Assembly (NCBI RefSeq): GCF_902150065.1
Contig: NC_044001.1
Span: 15,356,439-15,420,438, forward strand
DNA length: 64,000 bases
From: Myripristis murdjan
Taxonomy: Eukaryota > Chordata > Actinopteri > Holocentriformes > Holocentridae
Reading direction: 5' to 3'
The notes under the pieces: model-generated
What the model was told of the DNA's origin: nothing
The model's database searches: none
The model's input: only the letters and a program-made list of their open reading frames with translations
Part shown: piece after piece, positions 1-9,413 of the stretch
Layout of the letters: every line of letters begins with the position of its first letter
Position numbering within the stretch: position 1 is the stretch's first letter
Made by a program: the position numbers and the translations under genes

Positions 1-130
1 AAGAGGAGGTCTGGTGGTCACCGTGCAGCCTCCAGTCAGAGCAGCATCAGTGGTAAGTTCTGCTACTCACCTGAAATCCCATCAGATTACAGCAGAGAGA
101 CAGAGCTCAACTGCACTTATGTTCTCTCTG

Positions 131-185
<55 letters not shown>

Positions 186-3100
186 TGCAGGCCGCATCTT
201 GATGAAGACAGCTGCCTGCCTCAGCCTGGTTTTTGGATTTGGTAAGTAACACATCACTCCTGGTAACAATTAAGCACAGGAAGATACAACAACACACACA
301 TTTAGTGATAACACAGCTACAGTCAATTAGAAACAGTCAGTGAAGCCAGTCTGCAGTAATTATTCACACACCAGCTGTGTTGAACCGTCATGGCCGACGT
401 TTTCAAGAACAACACGAGTTTAGGATTTTTGGATTTTTGAGTGTTACAAATTGCTCGCCTGTTGATTCTGATGTTTGTTTGTTTTCTGTCTGTCTGTTCA
501 GGATTTTGGTTCTGGACTCCATCTGTGACCCACAATTTTGTAAGTCACTTTGAGTCCACAGGAACCGCTGCACTGCCTCTGACCACGACCACAACCACGA
601 CCTCGACCTCCACCACGACCACGACCACGACCTCGAACTCCACCATGACCACGACCTCGACCACCACAATGAGCACAACGCCAAGCGTGACCTCGACCCC
701 GACCTCGACCACGGTACAGCCCACGAGAAATCCTAGACTTTCTTTTCAAATGCACATTTCAGTTCTCCTTATTCAAATGCGCCTTTCAAAAACCCAAATC
801 ATACCTATTAATGCTCCACCTACCACTCATCCACTCATGGAACTGTTTAAAAAGGTTTTGACAGCCACAGAAGGTAGTGTATCACTGATCTATGACTCTA
901 TTGTTAGGGTATCATTTTCACACTCCCCACTTGCTATGGTAAGAGTGTGGAATAATGACATTGACTGTGCGGATTCTCCCATAAATTGGGATAGGGTTTT
1001 TAAAAATATTCCTCTCTCATCACAGAACTTAGATAGTCAAATTACTAACTTTAATTTTGTTCATCGAGTATATTTAACACCAAAGAAGAGGCATTTAATG
1101 AAATTATGTCCATCCCAAAATTGTACTTTTTGTAACTTGAATCAAGTAGGTACCTTTCTGCATATGTTCTGGGAATGCCCAGAGGTCAAGGCCTTCTGGG
1201 AAAAGGTGTCTTGTAAAATGGCTACCATGCTGAAAGTGGAGTTGGACTGTTCACCCCGTCTGTTATTATTGAATGATGATTCATATTTGACCCTTAATTT
1301 AGTACAGAGGCGGCTTTTGCTTTTAGGAATAACTGTTGCTAAGAAGATGGTTGCGGTAAGATGGCTACCCTCTAACACATTGTCAATCAATCAGTGGTAT
1401 CAATCTTTGTCAAACAATATTTCCATGGAGCTTTCCATAGCGAGGTTGAATCGAGTGGGGCACAAAAGTCTTGAGGCCTGGAAGGAAGTATTAGTTCTAG
1501 TGAGAAATGAATCATAATAACTTTTTGTTTTGTTTTTTTATTCCATGCAAAACAGTATCTAATTTTTTGGTCAATTATAGTCAATTGACAGCTAAGATCG
1601 TTGCGGATATCAGGGGTGGGAGGTATTGGGGATGTAGGCATGTAGAGGTTGTGTGAGAGTGTATGTGTGGTTGGGCTGAGTGGACGGGTGTGTGTGTGAG
1701 TGTGTGGTTGTGTGTGTGTAGCTCTGCATCAATGACCTACAGTAAATTAACCACATGAGTCAAGACTCAATACTTGATTTATGTGATAGATGTATGTGAA
1801 AGTTTGTATGGGGGGTGGATGTGGTTATGCGTAAATACATGCTATTTCGAATAATGTATATTTTTATTTATACTCAATGTTTTTGGTTGTTTGATTTTAT
1901 GTTTTTTCTTCTTTCTTTTTTTGTGTTATTGTTTGTATATCTGTTTTTGTATTATGTCTAATGCTGCATCCCATGCACTGGGTGTTATAAAAGCAAACCA
2001 AATAAAAAAAAATTGATCACAAAAAAAAAACCCAAATCAGAGACTAAAAATGGATTCGGTCATGTGAAACACAGATTTAGATATTTGTCTGTCTTGTTTG
2101 CAAGTTCATTCAGGTATACTGCAGAACATCTTTAACAAATGTCAGCGCTGAAATGTACCAGGTTAACCCCTTGAAACACAAGAAAATTCACTTGAAAATT
2201 TCCCCAAGATAATACTCATAAAAAAATTAATTACAATGAAATTCCCCCAATTTTCCTGAAAAAAGAGGGAAAAATTGAAAAATTGAAGAAAATTACCATG
2301 AAATTGTGACAAGATTACTGAAAATATAGGACCAACAAAATTAGAAAAAAACACAAAAACTTACTAGAAAATTACCCAAAAAGTATGAGAACATAATTTT
2401 TTACAATTACAATATTTAGTGAATACAAGAACTTCTTTCAAAGTATACTAAATAAATAAATGTATGATTAATTAATTAGTTAAAAAATGTACAATTAAAT
2501 TACACCAAAAACTTGTTTAAAAAAAAATACCAGAAAATTTTCCAAATTTCGCTGTTCACTGCTAAACATCCAAACACAGCAGAACATGATGTCAGATTTT
2601 TTCATGTTTATTTGAAACGTTTGTTTTTTCTGCTAACTCTGTCCCTCCTCCTGGTTTCCTCGCTGTCGATGAAGAAGGAGCAGCAGCGGGTGGACACACC
2701 TCCAGCTGCAGCACACAACATGTCCGACTACGCACTGGAATCAAATGGTTGGTAATCATCTTCTTCATCCTCTTCATCTTCGTCATCGTCATTCACACAT
2801 GTGCTTTACTGTGGAACTTATTCATGGCTTGCTCTTGTACTTCCTCTGTGTGTGTGTGTGTGTGTATGTGTGTGTGTGTGTGTGCAGGTGGCAGTGTGAT
2901 GCAGAAACACAGTTCAAAGACATATCGGGCTCCATCACCCTATCAGTCATATTTGTTTTATAACATTTTCTGGACTGATTTGAGGGGCCCGCCGAGTCAT
3001 CGGACTGTGATCCAGGTAATTATTAGGCTAGTTGTTGAAACTAAAATCATTTAACACACGTTATTGTGCAGCTCTAACGCACACACACACTCTCCCCTGC

Positions 3101-3762
3101 TCTGTCTCCTCAGGGCAACACAGATCTTCGCCCTGGTTACTGCTGGGCCTTTGCCGGGGGGCGGGGACACCTGGTTGTCTCCCTGTCCCACCCAGTCAGT
3201 GTTACCCACGTCACACTGGACCACATCTCAAAGACAGTGTCCCCCACTGGCCAAATCAGCGAAGCTCCAAAGAACTTTGCTGTGTTTGTAAGTCACAAAT
3301 GAGTCATCATGACTCTGGGACCGTCCTGCATCCCGCTGGCTTTGTCTCTGTTCCTCCCAGAATGCACAGCGGCCCGTTCATGTCCCTCTCTGTCTGTCTC
3401 TGTCAGGGAATGAGCTCTTTGGACGAGGCTGAGGGAACCTGGCTTGGCAGCTTTCAATACAATCAGGACGGCGGAGCCATCCAGACCTTCCAGCTGCCTG
3501 TGAGTCTGTACACCGCAGCCCTCACACACTCACACACATGCATTTTTCATAAGTCACTTAAAGGCAAACTCCTTGATTTTGGACGCGCAAACTCCTTCAA
3601 ATCATCTCTCTCTCCTGTCTCTGCTCTCTCTCTGCTGTCCCTTCTCAGGAATCTGCCAAACGGGTGTTCAAGTTTGTGAAGCTGGTGGTGGAGAGTAACT
3701 GGGGACACGAGGTCTATACCTGCCTGTACAGGTTCAGGGTCCACGGGACGCTGTCCCAGTGA
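1..3762 (+). CDS. SUN domain-containing protein (SUN3/SPAG4/SUN5-like), 3' part of gene
   Basis: Family role: SUN proteins span the inner nuclear membrane and bind KASH proteins in the perinuclear space to form the LINC bridge. Visible exons are 1-52, 191-241, 502-539, 2675-2747, 2888-3015, 3114-3287, 3407-3499 and 3649-3762. All junctions are GT/AG and phases agree, giving 240 residues and a TGA stop; the 5' end lies left of the window. Exons 2-3 encode a hydrophobic stretch (KTAACLSLVFGFGFWFW), a likely membrane segment. The SUN domain starts after MSDYALESNGGSV. It contains PGYCWAF, HISKTVSPTGQISEAPKNFAV and the family-diagnostic ending NWGHEVYTCLYRFRVHGT. Only about 25 residues separate the membrane segment from the SUN domain, so no long coiled coil is visible; an exon may be missed in the 540-2674 intron. 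The donor after exon 4 (GTTGGT) is weak but required by the frame. The family is clear; the exact paralogue is not. Confidence 0.85.
137..184. repeat. (GT)n microsatellite
   Basis: About 24 uninterrupted GT units directly precede the acceptor of the second visible SUN exon (191). Here the GT tract and the TCTGCAG acceptor stand in place of a usual pyrimidine tract. Confidence 0.95.
578..716. repeat. C/A-rich minisatellite (CCACGACC / TCGACC units)
   Basis: Imperfect tandem units of 6-9 bp fill this stretch inside the SUN-gene intron. Translated on + it gives a poly-threonine/serine run, which is a by-product of the repeat and not evidence of a mucin-like protein. Confidence 0.8.
788..2039 (+). 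mobile_element. 5'-truncated LINE (L1/Tx1-like) with target-site duplication
   Basis: The frame from about 802 to 1517 reads as the C-terminal end of a LINE ORF2. It has a zinc-knuckle-like pattern (CPSQNCTFCN...H..WECP), then a Leu-rich segment and a final W-containing tail typical of L1/Tx1-type elements. A roughly 500-bp 3' UTR follows, ending in AATAAA and an A-rich tail at 2021-2030. AAAAACCCAAATCA occurs at 788-801 and again at 2026-2039, a 14-bp target-site duplication that fixes the borders. Only the last ~240 codons remain, the usual result of 5' truncation during target-primed insertion. The frame is still open, which suggests a fairly young copy. It lies wholly within the SUN-gene intron. 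The clade call is from memory of the protein pattern. Confidence 0.85.
2160..2560. repeat. A/T-rich degenerate tandem repeat (GAAAATT-type units)
   Basis: Repeated short motifs such as GAAAATT(T/A)CC and AAAATTACC make up most of this intronic stretch, which follows a TTAACCCCTTGAAACAC start. It resembles a diffuse fish A/T-rich repeat family; no coding or second terminus could be found. Confidence 0.45.
2849..2884. repeat. (GT)n microsatellite
   Basis: Interrupted GT repeat (one TATG interruption) immediately before the 3' splice site of the fifth visible SUN exon. Confidence 0.9.
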
Positions 3763-3785
3763 CCTGTCATCATTCTGCCCCTCCC

Positions 3786-3848
3786 CTCTCAGCCAATCAC
3801 AAGTAAGCAGCCACAGCAACTGGCTCGACACTTGTGATTGGCTGAGAG
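3786..3848 (+). other. Perfect 19-bp inverted repeat in 3' UTR of SUN gene
   Basis: CTCTCAGCCAATCACAAGT at 3786-3804 is exactly reverse-complemented at 3830-3848 with a 25-nt spacer. It lies 24 nt after the SUN-gene stop codon and before the polyA signal, so it would fold as a stable hairpin in the transcript. It could be a small fold-back repeat instead of a functional RNA structure. Confidence 0.75.
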
Positions 3849-3905
3849 CAACAATGGCTAGAATGACCTGCAGCAGCTAGGTGTGGTCCCTAATTTCTGG
3901 TTGCC

Positions 3906-3911
3906 AATAAA
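3906..3911 (+). terminator. Polyadenylation signal of SUN gene
   Basis: AATAAA lies 144 nt after the stop codon and is the first canonical signal downstream of it. Confidence 0.6.
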
Positions 3912-5381
3912 TTATAATTCACAAAGTCATGATTCAGTTCCAACTTAAATTCCATATAGGCAAATTTAAAGTAACTAAATTAATTGTGTTAATTTGTTAA
4001 ACATTAACAATGGCCACCTCTACTCATGTGTGCAAACAACAGCTAACAGGGTTCCAATTAACACACTTGTTCACTCACTTTCTGTGCCTCTCTGACGCAC
4101 ACAAACACACACACACGTACACATGCCACACTACACATCTCAATGTGCTTTGTTCACCAAAAAGACAACTTACACTGGAATCAAATCCAAGAGAAGTATT
4201 TCAGCCGAGGTAAGTGTTTTCTTTCTTTATTTTTTCCTTTCGTTTATTTGACCTTGTGTTATGGAATTCAGAGTTATTTTGTTTATCTTTAAACCGGGGT
4301 GTCTGGGTGGTGCGGGGGTAAAAGCAGCGGCCCACCACTCGGATTTTACTCTTGTCCACATTACAGTCTTCTAGTATCCTGGTCTGTCAGATGAAAAAAA
4401 AAATAGCTGAAGACTCCTCTTGAATCAGAGGAAATGTTGCAGTCTGCACCTTCCCCAACCCAACAGTAGGGGGCAACAGCCACAAATGACTTTTGTACAA
4501 GAAAACAAAACAAAACAAAACTAGAACAAACAAGAAAAGGAAAAAAGCACCCTCCAAATAAGAAAACAAGCAAACAGCCAAGTATGTCCAGAAGAAGTTT
4601 GCTGATATTTTCTGTGACTCCAAATTCCAAAACACAAGCTTAAATATATTCTCCTGTACGCTCAGATGGGACTCAGAGGAGTTTGCATGGTCTCCCTGTG
4701 TTTGTGTGGTTTTCCTCCGGTTGCTCTGCTTTCCACCCACACTCCAAAGACATGTACCTCACCCATCCACACATCTGGATCTCTGGTGTTTCAACAATAA
4801 AGTCTCTTTAACTGGAATTGTTTGGTGTCATTTTTCTACAAGCAAAAATGTCCTGACAGCCTGGGACTAAAAAGCAGCCCTGGACCAATTGTCTTACAGC
4901 ACCTCATATCATCTAATCCAAGCATTTGTCCAAGCTATTGTTTTGGTTCAGATGATCTATCTGGATGCATCATTAGAAATTACACTTTTCGTTTCTGAAC
5001 TGGTACCTAACTTAGTGTGAAAGTAACTCCAGTTTGTGCTTTTCTCGTGTCGTTATTGTTTTATTTTTTGCCCACATAATACACACTGTAACTGGGCTGA
5101 AATGGAGCAACCTGAGTCCACCTGTGTTTCAGACAGTACTCACCTCTGTCCAGCAGCTCAGCTCTCAACACACACACTTCCTCTTCACCTCAGCTGCGCT
5201 GCTGCACTTCATGCCTTTTTTTTCTCTCCAAGCCATTTTCTTTTCGTTTCTTTCTTTTTTTTTTTTTTTAATTTGTATCCGCATCGTTTCACTCGTTCAA
5301 TGTCTCATGGCGCTGTAACCATGGTAACTTTGCCGCTCCTGCTCTGTGTTCTCCATCATGTGTGCGCTATGTTCCTTCTTC
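3912..5381. other. Spacer after SUN gene with SINE-like degenerate repeat
   Basis: No exon was recognised. At about 4,297-4,350 there is a GTGTCTGGGTGGTGCGG... block like the tRNA-derived heads of fish SINEs. At about 4,678-4,770 there is a block (TTTGCATGGTCTCCCTGTG, then TCCAAAGACATG) shared by many teleost interspersed repeats. AATAAAGTCTCTTTAACTGG follows at 4,795-4,814. I read 4,297-4,815 as an old composite SINE-like repeat with later insertions. The rest is plain A/T-rich DNA with a T-run near 5,250-5,270. Confidence 0.4.
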
Positions 5382-5689
5382 TTAAGGCTGAATTATGCTT
5401 CCGCGTAGGAAGAGCGTACGGAGGTTGTGCGAAGCTTACGGGGGTTGTGCGACCGCCGCAGAGCCTTGCCGCGCGCCTCCCAAAAATTGTAACTACGCGG
5501 ACCTTCCGCGGTCTCGTCCACTCGCCACAGAAGAGCAGCGACCATACGTCACAGGGTCTACGTTGGTGGGAGGAGAATTGCTCTGTGTGTTTGCAGAGGT
5601 ATGTTGGACACACACGCGCTGCGTAGGAAATGCGTGCTTCGCACAACCCCCGTACGCTCTTCCAACGCTGAAGCATAATTCAGCCTTTA
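5382..5689. mobile_element. Harbinger-type MITE (302 bp) with TTA target duplication
   Basis: The element spans 5385-5686. The first 51 bases and the reverse complement of the last 51 agree at 48 positions, beginning AGGCTGAATTATGCTTC on both sides. TTA lies directly outside each end (5382-5384 and 5687-5689), the 3-bp target duplication expected of PIF/Harbinger transposons. It has no coding capacity, so it would have needed transposase from elsewhere. A near-copy of the inner part of the repeat (TACGGGGGTTGTGCGA) follows the left terminus, giving local tandem structure. Assignment to Harbinger rests on the TTA duplication and the look of the termini. Confidence 0.8.
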
Positions 5690-5725
5690 GGCGTAAACGT
5701 GGCGCGTAAGAACCAAAACCTTGCA

Positions 5726-5741
5726 TTAGCGCCCCCTGTCG
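5726..5741 (-). promoter_or_regulatory. CTCF-like motif
   Basis: On the minus strand this reads CGACAGGGGGCGCTAA, a good match to the core of the CTCF consensus (CCASYAGRKGGCRSY). It lies 40 bp outside the MITE. Motif match only; occupancy is unknown. Confidence 0.35.
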
Positions 5742-5824
5742 TCTGTTGGTGCAGCTATCTGAAATAATGATATGAAACATGAGGGGAAAAAATGACGTGG
5801 CGGCCACCAGCCATGCGCCCCTGA

Positions 5825-5972
<148 letters not shown>

Positions 5973-8503
5973 TGAGTAAGGAAGGCCCGCAGAGAGAATG
6001 AAGCCCCCTCCAAGCCGGCTCGGAGTGCAATGGATGCTAAGTAAGCAATTATTAGCTCTAATCAATTTAAATGAGATTATTAACTCTAATCAAGCAATGT
6101 CAAATGGTTAAACCAAACAGAATCAAATCAAAACAAGATCAGAATGAGACAGGGAAAGTAAACGCTTCATCTGAGGTATCTTAGATCAGTGGTGTGAGGT
6201 GAAGGAACAGTGTGAAATTTAAGACTAATAATGAGATTGGAGCGTGCAGGGATAATTAGCTGTAATATCACTGCAGCACATTACTTAGCAGTGTGCTTCT
6301 ACCCTGTTTGAAAAAGACAAACCACTGCAGTTACACAGGTTGTTTCTGTGCTGGGCAGTCCAGGACATGATTCCTGCATTTATCAGTGCATGTTGTCTGA
6401 ATCAGTAAATGCAAGGTGCAGACACAGTTTTTCCTGGCACTTCAGAGCACCCTTTAGCCTAACACTGAAACATATTGAAAAGTACACACATTTCCTCCTC
6501 AGTAATCTAACCACATGCCTAGTAGTAAGGGTGTAACAGCAGTTGTTTTCATACAGAGCTCTATTTATATACTGTATGCACACACAGTTGCACATCTTGG
6601 TTTGGCTAAAAAAAAAAATACATATTTTATTTTGTAGGTCAGCAATGTCTATGCCAGTCGGTGCAAAAAACACTATGCAAAATGTAAAAAACTGCAGCTT
6701 TCATTCTACACATCATGTTGTCTGAACCAAATCACATGTGGCTCAGGTACTTTTTAAAAAAAAAATTATTTTATTTCATTTTTGCTCAGCCAGAAAGAAA
6801 ACACTCTCATTGGAGGAAACAGCTGGGCAAACCAGGTGAAGATTAATATGTGCATGCGTGGCAGCATGACACCCTAACCTCAACCGAACCTTGATACAGC
6901 AATTCTGAGGCCACCGTTTTGTAAGTAGAAATGTCACCTTTCCCATTTTTCCTGCTCAAATCATCATTTTGTGTTTGACGAAAGCCATAACCTTAACCTA
7001 AAACACAACCATAACCAGTGCCTAAGCATAAGCGCCACAAAAGCAGGCCCCAAAATAACCTTACCCTTACCTTAGAGCTAGAGAGAGATGTTCATATGCT
7101 TTATAGGAGGGCTTTTGTTATTGATATGTTTGATATGAACAGTGATTGAAACTAACAATAGGTAAGCTGTTATATTGGATGTAGACTTGTAAAAAAGAAA
7201 TATATATCAATCATAATCTCTAATTAAAAATTTGTTTTTTAATGAGGGTCAAGTGGGGAGACATATCCTAGGGCCTTCTTACTGCACTGTAGGTGAGATA
7301 TATCTTTCCCAGAGTGAGGAACAAGATGCCTCCTTAATTTATTTATTGATTGACTGATTGATTGATTTTGCTGTCAAAACTGTTTTAAATCTGGTGTCTG
7401 TAGCATCTCTACAAGCAAAAATGTCCTGTCATTTTTTTTTGTTTTGTTTTTATAAGGTTGTCTCAGGCTCTTCTAGCCTAATGCATCTTTGGTTGATAAT
7501 AATCTGTCTAGGCCATGACTTAAGCTCAGAAAAAAATATATTTTAAAAAGCATTGCAATCACCCACGGAGATAGAGAGCTTACTTTTGGATTTATGGTGT
7601 ATACGAGCCTCACTAGTGGAATAAGTGAGTCTGGAGCCCTGGAATTTGCCTATTATCATGAGGGGATTGTTTCATTAACTTAATGCTAAGATATGTCACA
7701 CACTGAGTCTGAATGTTTTCTTGTAAAATATAATTGGATTCAATCTAGATCTGTATATATATAATCTATACCATTTCTCATCAACGATTTTGTTTCAGTT
7801 TTAGTTTTTTGCATGTAGGAATTGACATTTTAATATAGATTTTAGGGCATTTACTATTTCAGATATTATAATTCTGTGGTCAAAAAAATTAATAGTGCAT
7901 GGTTATTTTCAAAATTCAGTTTAATCATTAAAAAGTAAGTCTCACAATCATTATTATCCCAAAAAAGAGAATGTTAATCTTTTTTGTCTGACATCCTCTT
8001 TGTAGGGTTGTGCCATTATCAGTTGTTGTTGTTGTTGTTGTTGGTTTATTTTTGTTTTTGTTTTTTATTATTAGCAAGTTCAGCAAGAATACTGTAAAAT
8101 CCCAGAGGAAGAGCCAAAAATAATGCAACACAAACAATGCCTAACGTTACTTACAACAATTGTCAGATTGACGTCCATGGAACTAACCCAAATTCATGAT
8201 CTTATAATCCAACTGTTCAGTCTGCTAAAAAAAAAAAAAAAAAAGGGGGACACAAGGCCTGACTGATCGTGACGTCCGAGCTCAGGCATTTTTTGATTGG
8301 CTTATTCGGATGTACAGCACTTCAGGACACACAAACACTGATATGGCATCTGTGTTGCTAAATAAAACAAACCACGCTCATAATTTCTCGTGTCTTGCGT
8401 TTTCCAATGGTTGATCAGGTCACGAATGCGCTTTGTCCAAAATTTTTGATGCAGACAAAAATGGGACCAAAATAATTCTGGAGACATATCAAAAGTTAAC
8501 CAC

Positions 8504-8538
<35 letters not shown>

Positions 8539-9413
8539 CGTTATTATGTATTAAATGTATCATATATTAAGTATTCCTCCAGTATTACGTAGAGTAAAAA
8601 CAAGAGGTTTGTAGATTTATGTATATTTAAAATCTAAGGCCAAATTTGTATTACATTTGCCCATAGCAGATATAATCATTTTACTGAAATGAATTTTTCT
8701 TGAAAATTTGTGTTCCCTGAGAAAAACAGTGAGAAAACACGATGACAGACAACTTGAAAAGAACTTGGCAAGCAGCCCCACCTACGTCTGCACGTCTATG
8801 TGTAGGAGTCAATTGTCAGCCAGGCTTTAAGTCAGGCAAACATGCATTGTTGTCAGTTTTTGGCAGCACGTCAAGACAGACCCACTTTGACATGCTGAGA
8901 TAAAACACCGTCAGCATCAGCAGAAGGAGCTGAGAAGCCTTTGACATCGTCATCAGCATTTCTCCTCGCCTTTGTGCGTCTGTGTCTCCAAACCATTGAC
9001 CTTACAAATGAGCACGCCGCATCATTATGAGAATTGGTGTTTCTGGGCGGCGCAAAGTAGAATAGAGCACATCAGAAGGCAGGATATCTGAGCACAGCAG
9101 AGCACAGAGAGGCAGGCACATCCGCCACTGGAGGGATCAAATCTGTACCATCTGACGCTCAAGGATTTATGGGTTTAGTCAAAATTGCTTTTCCCACTGT
9201 GGAGATTAAGCACCGTGGGATGTTTTTCACTCAGGCTGTAGAGTAGCCCACTGTGGCTGCTGCTTGTTGCTGTCACTGCTGTGTCTTCTGCCTCTCGCCG
9301 GCCCCTGACGCTGAAGAAGACAATGTCTCAAGAACACGGGGTGCTCTCAGCCCGAGGGGGGAGTAGGTTTTTTTGACTGACAGGTGAGGTGCGTCCTCTG
9401 GGGAATGTGAACC
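5973..9413. other. Intergenic region upstream of gabrr1
   Basis: No exon was recognised. It contains degenerate CCCTAACC-like stretches near 6,870-7,075, a GTT run near 8,022-8,043, an A-run at about 8,226-8,244 and a pure T-run of about 35 at 8,503-8,537. The segment between the A-run and T-run (8,245-8,502) could be an old retroposed sequence but has no recognisable family. The 500 bp before 9,414 presumably hold the gabrr1 promoter and 5' UTR; no TATA box or clear initiator could be fixed there. Confidence 0.4.

Noticed and set aside
498-755. Arg-Gly-rich 85-aa minus-strand frame
   Set aside because: Antisense translation of the CCACGACC minisatellite.
5036-5318. Overlapping + strand frames rich in Phe/Leu
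   Set aside because: They depend on the T-run near 5,250-5,270 and share no feature with known membrane proteins.
6865-7075. CCCTAACC-like stretches as interstitial telomere repeat
   Set aside because: Units are irregular and diverged, with no run of perfect TTAGGG/CCCTAA copies.
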